A DNA stretch of 64,000 bases from Amycolatopsis keratiniphila subsp. keratiniphila (lineage in GTDB: Bacteria > Actinomycetota > Actinomycetes > Mycobacteriales > Pseudonocardiaceae). A model generated the notes under the pieces. The model was not told where the DNA came from and did no database searches. It saw only the letters and a program-made list of their open reading frames with translations. Shown here one piece after another: positions 1 to 8,735 of the stretch (positions within the stretch are counted from its first letter, which is position 1; every line of letters begins with the position of its first letter). The position numbers and the translations under genes were made by a program. Location of the stretch: the NCBI RefSeq assembly GCF_001620365.2, contig NZ_LQMT02000022.1, positions 289,179 to 353,178 on the forward strand, read 5' to 3'.

Positions 1-63
1 ACTCACGACCCACCGGACCGACCTGCCGGCCCCTACCGGGAAGCGTCCCTGAACCAAGACTAA
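1..63 (+). CDS. Possible C-terminal end of an upstream gene (partial)
   Basis: One frame is open from the first base to a TAA at 61-63 (last residues SLNQD), eight bases before the ATG of the ABC transporter gene. The TAA overlaps that gene's ribosome binding site (taaggag). This is the usual arrangement of a translationally coupled upstream gene, but twenty codons are too few to identify a family or exclude chance. Confidence 0.35.
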   Translation, partial: THDPPDRPAGPYREASLNQD

Positions 64-71
64 GGAGTGGG

Positions 72-1739
72 ATGGCGGGTTCCGCCGATCGGTTGCTGGT
101 CAAGGTGACCGCGCTGGATCGCCCCCGCCTGATCGCGCTGATCCTCAGCGCGCTCGCCGGGACGGCGGCGGGGCTGCTCCTGCCCGGCGCGCTCGCCGCC
201 GCGGTCGACGCGGTCGTGGCCGGACGGCCCAGCCTGCCCGAGGTCACCTGGCTGATCGTCCTCGGCGTCACCGAGATCGCCGTCGGCCTGATCGGCGGCA
301 TCCTCACCGCGCGGATGACCGCGTCCGCCACGGCCTGGCTGCGCCGGAAACTCGCCGACCGCTATCTCGCGCTCGGCACCCGATCGACCTTCGCCGACGG
401 TGACGCGATCAGCAGGCTCACCGGCGACTGCACCGGCGCGGGACTGGTCGCCTCGGTCGTCGTCCAGCTCGGGTCGACCACCCTGATCTCCGGCGGGGCC
501 GTCGTCCTGCTGGCGCTGATGGACTGGCGGCTCGCGCTGGTCTTCCTCGGCAGCATCCCGTTCGGCCTGATGCTCGCGCGCACTCACCTGAAGAACACCG
601 CCGACGACGTCCTCACCTATCAAGAGGTGTCCGGCGAGCTCGCGGCGAGGATGGTCGACGCGGTCGCCGGGCTCCGCACGATCGCCGCGTCCGGCACCGC
701 CGACCGCGAAGCCGACCGTGTGCTGCGGCCGTTGCCGAAACTGAGCCTCGCCGGCCGCGGGATGTGGCGCACGCAGGCCCGGATGGTGTGGCGCTCCGGG
801 CTGCTGCTGCCCGCGGTCGAACTCGCGGTGCTCGCCGCCGCCGGGTTCGGGGTGCTGGAAGGCAGGCTGACCGTCGGCCAGGTGCTCGCGGCGCTCGGCT
901 ACGTCGCGCTCGGCATGGGGCTGATCACGCAGATTCCCTTGCTCACCACACTTTCCCGCGCCCGGTCGTGTGCGCGGCGGATCACCGACGTGCTGGAGGC
1001 GCCGGTCCCCGAGCCGGGTGACCTCGGCGTCGTCCCAGGGCGGGGCACGCTCGAACTGCGCGGCGTCACCGTCGAAGGCGCGTTGCGCGACGTCGACCTG
1101 CTCGTCCGGGGCGGCCGGTTCACCGCGGTCGTCGGGCGGTCCGGTTCGGGGAAATCCGCGCTGGTCAACGTCCTCGGCGGACTGCTGACCCCGGACGAGG
1201 GGACGGCGACGCTCGACGGCCGTCCACTGGAGAAGCTGCGGCCGTACGAACTCCGCGCGGTGGTCGGGTTCGCCTTCGAACGGCCCGCGCTGCTCGGCGC
1301 GACGATCGGCGACGCCGTCGGCTACGGCTCGTGGGCCGGCGAGGCCGCCGTGCGTGCCGCCTGCCGGTCCGCGCAGGTCGACGACCTGATCGTCCGGTTG
1401 CCGGACGGCTACCGGACGCCGCTCAGGGAAACACCGCTCTCCGGCGGGGAGGCGCAGCGGATCGGGCTGGCCCGCGCGATCGCGCACGCGCCGCGGGTGC
1501 TCATCCTCGACGACGCCACCGCCAGCCTGGACACGGTCACCGAAGCCGCCGTCGAGGAGGCGATCGAACGCACGCTGCCCGGCCGGACCAGGGTGGTGGT
1601 GACGCATCGCGCGGCCACCGCGTCGCGGGCGGACACGGTGGTGTGGCTGGAAGACGGCCGGGTCCGGGCGGTCGGCGCGCATGACGAACTGTGGCGGACT
1701 CCGGCTTACCGGGCCGTCTTCACCGAGGGCGCGCAATGA
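72..1739 (+). CDS. ABC exporter half-transporter, subunit A
   Basis: Fused permease and ATPase subunit of 555 residues. An N-terminal exporter-type membrane domain (about residues 20-290, several hydrophobic helices) precedes a nucleotide-binding domain. Visible motifs are Walker A GRSGSGKS, signature LSGGEAQ, Walker B ILDDAT and the switch histidine in VTHR. The catalytic Glu after Walker B is Asp, typical of the degenerate subunit of heterodimeric exporters. The start ATG has a taaggag site six bases upstream. The stop overlaps the ATG of the next gene by four bases (ATGA), so the two are co-translated and likely form one heterodimer exporting a small molecule or peptide. The substrate cannot be read from the sequence. 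Confidence 0.93.
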   Translation: MAGSADRLLVKVTALDRPRLIALILSALAGTAAGLLLPGALAAAVDAVVAGRPSLPEVTWLIVLGVTEIAVGLIGGILTARMTASATAWLRRKLADRYLALGTRSTFADGDAISRLTGDCTGAGLVASVVVQLGSTTLISGGAVVLLALMDWRLALVFLGSIPFGLMLARTHLKNTADDVLTYQEVSGELAARMVDAVAGLRTIAASGTADREADRVLRPLPKLSLAGRGMWRTQARMVWRSGLLLPAVELAVLAAAGFGVLEGRLTVGQVLAALGYVALGMGLITQIPLLTTLSRARSCARRITDVLEAPVPEPGDLGVVPGRGTLELRGVTVEGALRDVDLLVRGGRFTAVVGRSGSGKSALVNVLGGLLTPDEGTATLDGRPLEKLRPYELRAVVGFAFERPALLGATIGDAVGYGSWAGEAAVRAACRSAQVDDLIVRLPDGYRTPLRETPLSGGEAQRIGLARAIAHAPRVLILDDATASLDTVTEAAVEEAIERTLPGRTRVVVTHRAATASRADTVVWLEDGRVRAVGAHDELWRTPAYRAVFTEGAQ

Positions 1740-3472
1740 GCGTCTGGGGGCTCTACCGCTCGGCGCTGGCCGGGCAGTGGCGCGGCGGGCTGGTGCTGCT
1801 GGCCTGCTCCGTGCTGGAGAGCGCGCCCGCGTTCTTGTCCGGTCGCCTGGTCGAACTCGCGGTTGACGAGGGGTTTGCCGCGGATCGGCCAGGCACCGGA
1901 CTGCGTTGGCTCGCGGTCTTCGGGCTGGTCGCCGTGATCGGCGCGTTCGGTTCGCGGCTGGTGTGGCATCAGCTCGGCAAGGTCGTCGAGCCGTTGCGCG
2001 ACGCGCTGGTGACCGCCGTCGTGCGCGGGGTCCTGCACGATCCGGCGCCACCGCGCAATCAGCCGGACGCCAGCGGCGTCGCGCGCATCACCCAGCACGT
2101 CGAGGTGGTGCGCGACGCCACGGCCGGGCTGCTGGTGCAGGCGCGCGGGATGATCGTGACGACGGTGGCGGCGCTGGCCGGGTTGTTCACCGTCGCCGGT
2201 TCGCTCGCGTTGATCGTGGCGATCCCGGTGGTGGTCTCGGTCCTCGTGTTCGCCTGCCTGCTCCCGTCGCTGGCGCGGCGCCAGCGCGCGCTCGCGCTGG
2301 CCGACGAGCGGACCGCCGAGGTCGCGGGCGCGTCGTTGTCCGGTATGCGTGACATCGTCGCGTGCGGCGCCGAACCCCTTGCCGCGCTGGAGCTTTACGA
2401 CGCCATCGACACGCAGGCCAAGGCGGCCGTGCGGGTGGCGCGGTCCGGGGCGGCCCGCACGGTGGTGATCGCGACCGGCGGTTTCGTGCCGCTGCTGCTG
2501 GCGTTGCTGGTGGCGCCGGGCATGGTCCAGGCCGGGGTGCTCACCGCCGGTGCCGCGCTCGGCGCGCTCGTCTACCTGGCGACGACGATGCAGCCCGCGT
2601 TGCGCGGACTCGCCGCGACGGCGAGCACCGTGGTGCTGCGGCTGATCGTCGCGCTGCGGCGGCTCGCCGAGACCGCCGAGGGCGAGCCGGAGGCCGACGG
2701 CACGGCCGAACCCGACGGGACCGCGATCTACGTGCGCGACCTGACCTTCAGCTGGGGCGCGGCCGCGCAACCGGTGGTGCGCGGGCTCGACCTGCATCTG
2801 CGGCCCGGCGAGCGGCTCGCGGTGGTGGGGCCGAGCGGAATCGGCAAGTCGACCTTGGCGGGGCTGCTGACCGGCATGCTCGCCCCGCAGGCCGGCCGGG
2901 TGCTGCTCGGCGGGGTGCCGGTCCGCGAAGTCCCGGCGGCCCTGCGGCACCGGATGGTCGCGCTGATTCCGCAGGAGGCGTACGTCTTCGCCGGGACCGT
3001 GCGGGACAACGTCGGCCTGTTCGCGCAGACCGCGATGGACGGCGAACTGCTGGCGGCGGTGCGGGCCGTCGGCGCGGAACCGCTGGTCACGCGGCTGGGC
3101 GGGCTCGACGGCGAGATCGGGCACGGCACGCTGTCCGCCGGTGAGGCGCAGTTGATCGCGCTCGCGCGGGTGTATGCGAGCGAAGCGACCGTCGTCATCC
3201 TCGACGAGGCGACGTCGCACCTCGACCCGCCCGCCGAAGCCCGCGCGGAACGGGCGTTCGCCGAGCGGGGCGGGGTACTGGTGGTGATCGCGCACCGGCT
3301 GACGTCGGCGCTGCGCGCGGACCGGGTCCTGGTGATGGACGGCAAGGAGACCGCCCTGGGCACCCACCTCGAACTCATGGACCGGTCCACGCGCTACGCC
3401 CAGCTCATGCACGCGTGGTCGCCACGGCTACCCCAGCCCAGTGCGCAGTTCTTCCAGCGCGCTCCTGAGTAG
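1736..3472 (+). CDS. ABC exporter half-transporter, subunit B
   Basis: Second half-transporter of 578 residues, beginning at the ATG that overlaps the previous stop; a start 45 bases upstream is possible but less natural. Membrane helices span about residues 15-310. The ATPase domain has Walker A GPSGIGKS, signature LSAGEAQ (second Gly changed to Ala), Walker B ILDEAT with the catalytic Glu present, and IAHR. Together with subunit A this predicts one competent ATP site (its own Walker motifs with the LSGGE of A) and one degenerate site. The last 45 bases overlap the convergent thioesterase gene. Confidence 0.92.
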   Translation: MSVWGLYRSALAGQWRGGLVLLACSVLESAPAFLSGRLVELAVDEGFAADRPGTGLRWLAVFGLVAVIGAFGSRLVWHQLGKVVEPLRDALVTAVVRGVLHDPAPPRNQPDASGVARITQHVEVVRDATAGLLVQARGMIVTTVAALAGLFTVAGSLALIVAIPVVVSVLVFACLLPSLARRQRALALADERTAEVAGASLSGMRDIVACGAEPLAALELYDAIDTQAKAAVRVARSGAARTVVIATGGFVPLLLALLVAPGMVQAGVLTAGAALGALVYLATTMQPALRGLAATASTVVLRLIVALRRLAETAEGEPEADGTAEPDGTAIYVRDLTFSWGAAAQPVVRGLDLHLRPGERLAVVGPSGIGKSTLAGLLTGMLAPQAGRVLLGGVPVREVPAALRHRMVALIPQEAYVFAGTVRDNVGLFAQTAMDGELLAAVRAVGAEPLVTRLGGLDGEIGHGTLSAGEAQLIALARVYASEATVVILDEATSHLDPPAEARAERAFAERGGVLVVIAHRLTSALRADRVLVMDGKETALGTHLELMDRSTRYAQLMHAWSPRLPQPSAQFFQRAPE

Positions 3473-3844
3473 ACCCTCGACGGGGACCGGGCGCCGGGAT
3501 TCGCGATCGACGAAGACGTGCACGAAATGCCCTTCCGCGATCACCGTCTCCTTCGAGTACATCCCGACCTCGTAGCGGACACTGGACCGGCCGAGGTGGC
3601 CCACCCGCAGGCCGACTTCGAGTTCTCCCGGGAACGACACCGAAGCGTGGTATTTGCACTGCGATTCCACGCACAACCCGATGACCGCGCCGGTCTCGAT
3701 GTCGAGGCCGCCGCGTTCGATCAGCCAGGTGTTGATCACGGTGTCCATCACCGAATAGTGGACGACGTTGTTGACGTGCCCGTAGACGTCGTTGTCCTTC
3801 CACCGCAACGGAACCGTCTGCCAGTGCGGATACTCGGCGTTCAC
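3428..3844 (-). CDS. Acyl-CoA thioesterase, 4HBT hotdog fold
   Basis: A 138-residue hotdog protein. The motif RWKDNDVYGHVNN (near residue 15) carries the Asp of the 4-hydroxybenzoyl-CoA thioesterase family, which hydrolyses acyl-CoA thioesters in the cytoplasm. Translation most likely starts at the GTG overlapping the stop of the upstream dehydrogenase gene (GTGA, 4 bp), so both are expressed as one unit. The 3' end overlaps the convergent ABC transporter gene by 45 bp with no terminator between them. The acyl substrate is unknown. Confidence 0.85.
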   Translation of the reverse strand: MNAEYPHWQTVPLRWKDNDVYGHVNNVVHYSVMDTVINTWLIERGGLDIETGAVIGLCVESQCKYHASVSFPGELEVGLRVGHLGRSSVRYEVGMYSKETVIAEGHFVHVFVDRESRRPVPVEGLLRSALEELRTGLG

Positions 3845-5127
3845 CACAGCGTCACCGACTCCCGCAGGATCACCGCGAGGTCGGCTTCGGACGCCTCGCG
3901 CGGCGCCGTCGCCAGCAGCCGTTGTTGTTTCACCGTGCCGGAAACCAGGGAGTCCACATCGGACTCGGTGTAGCCGACGGCGCCGATCCCGTTGGGGATC
4001 CCGATCTCCCGCATGATCTGCCCGAGCACCGCGGGCAGGTGATCCCGCAGATCGCCCGGCCATTCGTAGTCCGGGGCGAGCAGCCGCGCCACCCGGATGT
4101 GCCGGTCCGGCGCGGCGTCGAAGGTGAACCGGAACGCCGCCGGCGCCGTCAGCGAGACGGCCATCCCGTGCGGCACCATCGCTTCGTCGCCCGGATACCC
4201 CGGAGGATGGAATTCCCGCACCTGCCCGGCGATCGGATACGCGTTGGCGTGCGGGATGTGCACCCCGGCGTTGCCGAAACCGAGCCCGGCGAACGTCGCC
4301 GCGAGCGCCATCGCCTCGCGCGCCTTCATGTCCGAGCCGTCGCGCACGGCCGCGGGCAAGGCCCACGACAGCAGCCGCAGCGACTGCTCGGCGAACATGT
4401 CGGCCAGCGGATTCGAGCCACAGTAAGGAACCCGGTCCTCCGGCCGCTTCCGGTCGAACTCGGTGTACGGCTTGGCCGTGTAGCTTTCCGCGGCGTGGCA
4501 AAGGATGTCCATCCCGCTGGCGGCGGTCACCTCGGGCGGCTGCGAGACCGTCAGCCTCGGGTCGACCACCGCGAGGCTCGGCCGCATCCGGAGATGGCTG
4601 ATGCCGCTCTTCACCCGCAGTGACAACACGTCCAGCACGCAGACCGTGGTGCTCTCGGAGCCCGTCCCGGTGGTGGTCGGCACCGCGACCAGCGGTTTCA
4701 GCGGCGAACTCGGGGCGCGGCCGCCGCCGACCGGCGCGTTGACGTAGTCCATCAGGTCGCCGTCGTTGCTGGTCAACAGGTTCACCGCTTTGGCGGTGTC
4801 GATGGCCGACCCGCCACCGACGGCGACGAAGGCGTCCCACTCGCCCTGTCCACGCGCGAAGTCGACGGCCTTCCGCATGCTGACGTCGGTCGGCTCGACG
4901 TGGACGCCGTCGAAGACGACGGCTTCGATGCCATAGGTTTCGATGCCTTCGGCGATCCGCTGCGGCCAGCCCGTCGCGGCGACACCCGGGTCGGTCAGGA
5001 CGAGCACTCGGCGGGCGCCGTACTGGGTGAGGTCGTAGCCGATCTCATCGCTCGACCCGGTGCCGTACTTCAAGGCAGGCGCCCCGTAAGTGAAAACAGT
5101 TTCACGTCCGGCGGTGGCTGAGGTCAC
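3841..5127 (-). CDS. Hydroxyacid-oxoacid transhydrogenase-like iron alcohol dehydrogenase
   Basis: A 428-residue group III iron-dependent alcohol dehydrogenase. It matches the HOT/ADHFE1 branch: VEPTD, VAVGGGSAIDTAKAVNL, PTTTGTGSE, GSNPLADM, GFGNAGVH and MVPHG all occur in family order. HOT enzymes couple oxidation of 4-hydroxybutyrate to reduction of 2-oxoglutarate. Metal ligands should be the Asp/His set in the C-terminal helical domain (DILCHAAESY, VPHGMAVS, DRHIRVA). The GTG start is chosen because gggag lies nine bases upstream and the family's conserved start follows at once; an upstream extension is possible. It is coupled to the downstream thioesterase and divergent from a thiamine-diphosphate enzyme. 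The actual substrate is inferred from resemblance only. Confidence 0.85.
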   Translation of the reverse strand: MTSATAGRETVFTYGAPALKYGTGSSDEIGYDLTQYGARRVLVLTDPGVAATGWPQRIAEGIETYGIEAVVFDGVHVEPTDVSMRKAVDFARGQGEWDAFVAVGGGSAIDTAKAVNLLTSNDGDLMDYVNAPVGGGRAPSSPLKPLVAVPTTTGTGSESTTVCVLDVLSLRVKSGISHLRMRPSLAVVDPRLTVSQPPEVTAASGMDILCHAAESYTAKPYTEFDRKRPEDRVPYCGSNPLADMFAEQSLRLLSWALPAAVRDGSDMKAREAMALAATFAGLGFGNAGVHIPHANAYPIAGQVREFHPPGYPGDEAMVPHGMAVSLTAPAAFRFTFDAAPDRHIRVARLLAPDYEWPGDLRDHLPAVLGQIMREIGIPNGIGAVGYTESDVDSLVSGTVKQQRLLATAPREASEADLAVILRESVTLW

Positions 5128-5283
5128 GTTTTCGTGCTCCCTTGCTCGAACACGTTCCGAATATCGGACATTCCGCCGCTCCGGGGTTGCCGGAATCGGA
5201 AGATCGCTTGACGGCACCGATCACCGCCCGCCTAAGCTCTTCTCATTAGATACCAACCGGGAGCGTCCGTCGCCCAGACGGCC

Positions 5284-6906
5284 GTGCGGATCCTGACCGA
5301 GGCGCAGATCCACCGCGTGTACGCGGTGGTGGGTGAGTCCTTCCTGGATCTGCTCGACGCACTGCAACGCGAGCGCTCGATCACCTTCGTTTCGGCGAGG
5401 CACGACTCCGGTGCCGCCTTCATGGCCGAGGCCGAGGGCAAGCTCACCGAGCACCCCGCGGTCCTGCTCGCCGGCCGCGGCCCGAGCGCGGCGAACCTCG
5501 CGATCGGCGTCTCCACGGCGTACCAGGACGAGAGCCCGATGGTCGTCCTCCTGGAGAACCCGCCGCAGGATCCCGGCCCGACGAGCGAGCTGCCCACCGC
5601 GGACCTGACCGCGATGTTCGAGCCGATCTCGAAGTGGACCGGCCGCGCGGAATCGCCGGACGAGGTGCCCGGTCTGCTGGTAGAGGCGCTGACCCGCTGC
5701 CGCGAGGGGCGGCCGGGACCCACCGTCGTCGCCGTCCCCGCCGATTTCTGGGGTGTCCCGTTCGATTCGGCCAAACCGGTCGCCGCCGTGCGCCCGCCCG
5801 CCACCGGCGCGCTCGGCCGGACCGCCGAGGCGGTCGCGCAGCTGGTCGACGAGGCCCGCTACCCGGTGGTGATCGTCGGCGGCCGGGCCCGCGCGGCGCG
5901 CGACGAGCTGATCGCCGTCGCCGACGAGCTCGCGTTGCCGGTGTACAACGCGTTCCGCCGCCAGGACGCCTTCCCCGAGAACCACGCGCGCTACGCCGGC
6001 CATCTCGGCATCGGCATCCCCGCGCGGCAGCTCGACGCGCTGGAGCGCGCGGATCTCGTGCTCGCGCTGGGCACGCAGCTCGACGAGGTCACCACTCAGT
6101 CCTTTCGGTACCCGACGCCGTCGCAGACGCTGGTGCTGGTCGGCACCGGGATCGAGCCCGCCCGCCGCGGCGGCCTGACCTTCCGGGTCGACTCCGAGGT
6201 CGAGCCCTTCCTGCGTGAACTGCGCAATGTCGCCTCGCCCCGGCAGCGGCGCGCGTCGGCCGCGAACGCCGCGGTGCACACCTTCATGACGCCGCCCGAC
6301 ACCAGCGGCGCCACCCGCGTCCACCCCGCCGACGTCATCCGCGCGGTACGCAAACTCGCGCCCGAAGACGCGATCGTGACCAGTGACGCGGGCAACTTCG
6401 CCCAGTTCATGCACCGCTACTGGTGTTTCACCGCGCCGCGCAGCCAGCTCGGGCCGAGCAACGCGGCCATGGGCTACGCGGTGCCCGCGGCGGTCGCGGC
6501 GAAACTCGCCGAACCACGCCGGACGGTGATCGCGATGGCGGGCGACGGTGGCGCGCTGATGACCGGGCAGGAGATCGAGACCGCCGTGCGCTACCGGGTG
6601 CCGGTGACCGTCCTGGTGTTCCAGAACGGGGTGCACGGCCCGCTCGCCGTGCACCAGGCGCGCAAACACGGCCGGCTGTCGGGGGTCACCGTCCCCATCA
6701 CCGACTTCGCGTCGTGGGCACGCGGGCTCGGCGCCGCCGGGTACACCGTGGACGATCGGGAAGAGCTGGAGCCGATCATCGCGAGCGCGCTGGTGCGGCA
6801 ACGGCCTTGTGTGATCGACATCCGCACGGATCCGGACGTGGTGACCCCGGACATCCGGCTGACGAGCCTGCTGGGCGCCGCGAGGCCGCAGCAGGGCGGC
6901 CAGTAG
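5284..6906 (+). CDS. Thiamine diphosphate-dependent enzyme, acetolactate synthase-like
   Basis: A 540-residue protein with the three-domain layout of the acetolactate synthase/decarboxylase superfamily: N-terminal PYR domain (1-170), central domain (190-310), C-terminal PP domain (350-530) with the cofactor motif GDGGALMTG ending in FQN. The PYR position normally held by the catalytic Glu (RHEQGA in relatives) reads RHDSGA, so Asp near residue 41 replaces Glu. The reaction is therefore uncertain: acetolactate synthase, a 2-oxoacid decarboxylase or a lyase are all possible. The GTG start is weakly supported (gggag about 20 bases upstream). It is divergent from the HOT-like dehydrogenase, which suggests a shared pathway. 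Confidence 0.8.
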   Translation: MRILTEAQIHRVYAVVGESFLDLLDALQRERSITFVSARHDSGAAFMAEAEGKLTEHPAVLLAGRGPSAANLAIGVSTAYQDESPMVVLLENPPQDPGPTSELPTADLTAMFEPISKWTGRAESPDEVPGLLVEALTRCREGRPGPTVVAVPADFWGVPFDSAKPVAAVRPPATGALGRTAEAVAQLVDEARYPVVIVGGRARAARDELIAVADELALPVYNAFRRQDAFPENHARYAGHLGIGIPARQLDALERADLVLALGTQLDEVTTQSFRYPTPSQTLVLVGTGIEPARRGGLTFRVDSEVEPFLRELRNVASPRQRRASAANAAVHTFMTPPDTSGATRVHPADVIRAVRKLAPEDAIVTSDAGNFAQFMHRYWCFTAPRSQLGPSNAAMGYAVPAAVAAKLAEPRRTVIAMAGDGGALMTGQEIETAVRYRVPVTVLVFQNGVHGPLAVHQARKHGRLSGVTVPITDFASWARGLGAAGYTVDDREELEPIIASALVRQRPCVIDIRTDPDVVTPDIRLTSLLGAARPQQGGQ

Positions 6907-7166
6907 GGGCCGCCACGCCGACTACCGGGCGGTACTTTTTCTCAGGGGATACACAGAAACCCTTGTGGCGCCGCCTTCACCTGCCCCAAAGGGTGGGAAC
7001 GAGGTGACGACTCGGCCGACTTTCGGTCGCGGACACCGGATTTTGTCGGTCGGCCGTGGCACAATCGCGGCAACACCGAGAGTCCGATATGGACCGGGGC
7101 AATGGCCGGTGTGGTTGTTGGCACGCAGTACGTACGTAGAGCGTTGTGTTGACACTGGGAGAAAAC

Positions 7167-7337
7167 ATGGCTGACGAAGCGAAGCCACAGGACAAGTCCG
7201 TTTCCGGCGTGGTGCCGGTGCTGTTCAGCGCGGACGCGGAGACCCACGACATCGCCGTCGTGGCCACGAACCGGGAGGCGCTGCGCCGCTCGCCGTTCGG
7301 CACCGAGGTACCCCTGCGCGCCGCCAGCGGCGAATAG
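7167..7337 (+). CDS. Small hypothetical protein (56 aa)
   Basis: Short acidic soluble protein beginning MADEAKPQDK, with no signal peptide or membrane segment. The ATG has gggag seven bases upstream in an otherwise non-coding stretch; a TTG 21 bases further upstream is the alternative. Family not recognised. It lies alone between the thiamine-diphosphate enzyme and the cold-shock gene, preceded by about 260 bases of non-coding DNA that hold no other feature I can support. Confidence 0.6.
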   Translation: MADEAKPQDKSVSGVVPVLFSADAETHDIAVVATNREALRRSPFGTEVPLRAASGE

Positions 7338-7456
7338 CCCGGCCGGTCGCCACTTCGGCCGGAGAGGTACAGTCGCCAAAAGGTGCAGTGCGGCTGCGCA
7401 CACCCGGGTGATGGCGCTTGTCGGCCTGCGTGAGGTGTGCTTTACTGCACCAGGTC

Positions 7457-7495
7457 TCGATTTTTGTGTTCGTGTTGGTTCACGCTCGCAGAACT
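7457..7495 (+). promoter_or_regulatory. Cold-box-like 5' leader element of the first cold-shock gene
   Basis: This stretch closely matches 26804-26840 upstream of the second cold-shock gene. Shared blocks are GTGTTCGTG, TTCAC and CTCGC followed by GAACT. Both copies start 10-20 bases after a -10-like TAC-rich hexamer (TTTACTGC here) and about 110 bases before the start codon. That is where the cold box of enterobacterial cspA mRNAs sits. Conservation is seen directly; function is inferred. Confidence 0.55.
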
Positions 7496-7601
7496 CAGCG
7501 GGCGTAGTGTCTCCTCGTGTTTCCGGGGAAGCAAACCGTCTGGTCATGACCCGGGCTGCCGACGTGGCTTCCTGTTTGTTTGTGTTGCATATGGAGATTT
7601 T

Positions 7602-7805
7602 ATGACTCAGGGCACTGTGAAGTGGTTCAACTCCGAGAAGGGGTTCGGCTTCATCACTCCCGACAACGGCGGCGGCGACGTCTTCGTGCACTACAGCGAG
7701 ATCAAGGGCAACGGCTTCCGTACCCTCGAGGAGAACGCCCGCGTGGAGTTCGAGATCGGGCAGGGCGCGAAGGGTCCGCAGGCCACCTCGGTCACCGTGA
7801 TCTGA
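7602..7805 (+). CDS. Cold-shock protein, CspA family
   Basis: A 67-residue single cold-shock domain with both nucleic-acid-binding motifs intact, RNP1-like KGFGFI and RNP2-like VFVHY. It acts as a cytoplasmic single-stranded RNA/DNA chaperone. The ATG has ggag eight bases upstream. A leader of about 140-160 bases with a conserved 5' element suggests post-transcriptional control. A perfect-stem terminator follows, so it is monocistronic. A close paralogue lies at 26959. Confidence 0.96.
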   Translation: MTQGTVKWFNSEKGFGFITPDNGGGDVFVHYSEIKGNGFRTLEENARVEFEIGQGAKGPQATSVTVI

Positions 7806-7817
7806 TCCAGGTTTTCC

Positions 7818-7862
7818 AAGCAGGGCCGTCATCCCCTCGGGGAGGCGGCCCTGCTGCTTTTC
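7818..7862 (+). terminator. Rho-independent terminator after the cold-shock gene
   Basis: A ten-base stem (AGCAGGGCCG at 7819-7828 pairing with CGGCCCTGCT at 7846-7855) is followed by a short T run, 13 bases after the stop codon. Confidence 0.85.
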
Positions 7863-7946
7863 CGGGACCGATCCTGACGAAAGTCGGGGCCCGCGCCTGA
7901 CTTTCGGGCGCTGTCCCGCGCCGCCCGTCCCGGCGACGATTCCGGC

Positions 7947-8657
7947 ATGAACGGTGAAACCGGCCGCTGGATCGGCGGAGTGGCCCTGATTCTCGCCCCG
8001 CTCGTCTGGTTCGCGGGCCTGCTGCTGCGACATCTGGTGCTCAAGGACTTCACGCCGGAACAAGTCGCGTGGTTCGACGAGCAGCCCTTCGCCGCCCCCG
8101 GGCAGCTGGCCGCGTACGCCGCGAACCCCGGCCTGGTGACGGCCGCGTACTCGGTCTTCCTGCTCGGCGCGATCCTCCTGCTGCCGGCCTTCCTGATGCT
8201 GGCGAAGATCGTCGCGGAGAAGGCGCCGGCGTTGGCAGGTTGGGGATTCCTGCTCCTCGCGCTCGGCTTGTTCGCGCGGGTCTACTTCGCAGGCGTCGAC
8301 CTGGCGGCCTTCGAGCTCGTCGACAAGCTCGGGCTGGAGCAGGCGACGAGGCTGGTGATGGACGACTACGTCGACCTGTCCTACGGCCTGTGGCGGATCC
8401 CGGTCACCGCGTCGGTCGGCCAGTACGCCGGAGGCCTGCTGCTGGCCATCGGGGCGTTCCGGGCCGGTACCTTCGGCACCGGGCGGGCGCTGCTGTTCCT
8501 CTGGCCGTGCACGCTCTGGATGGGGGTGCTCAAGGAGAGCGAGTTCCTGAGCGTCGTCACCGCGGTGGCCCTCGGCCTGGCGCTCGTGCCGCTCGGCGTC
8601 CGTGTCCTGACGGGCAGGTGGCCCGTTGACCAAAAGTCCCGTGCCCTTTCCTGGTGA
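7947..8657 (+). CDS. Polytopic membrane protein, unknown function
   Basis: A 236-residue hydrophobic protein with about six predicted membrane helices (near residues 8-28, 65-85, 95-115, 150-172, 180-196 and 205-222). A conserved-looking acidic loop (FELVDKLG, MDDYVDLSYG) lies between helices 3 and 4. It resembles small DUF4386-type membrane proteins in layout, but I cannot assign the family. It sits alone between a terminator and the AcoX-like gene. No catalytic motif is visible. Confidence 0.7.
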   Translation: MNGETGRWIGGVALILAPLVWFAGLLLRHLVLKDFTPEQVAWFDEQPFAAPGQLAAYAANPGLVTAAYSVFLLGAILLLPAFLMLAKIVAEKAPALAGWGFLLLALGLFARVYFAGVDLAAFELVDKLGLEQATRLVMDDYVDLSYGLWRIPVTASVGQYAGGLLLAIGAFRAGTFGTGRALLFLWPCTLWMGVLKESEFLSVVTAVALGLALVPLGVRVLTGRWPVDQKSRALSW

Positions 8658-8735
8658 TGCAACCTCGTGCAACTCTTTCTTTCGTGGCCCGGACGTCGTT
8701 TCCTTGTAGGGACTTGGCGCGGCAGCGGAGGACAT

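Noticed and set aside
72..6906. Secondary-metabolite gene cluster
   Set aside because: ABC exporter and thioesterase occur, but no polyketide synthase, peptide synthetase or terpene genes in the window.
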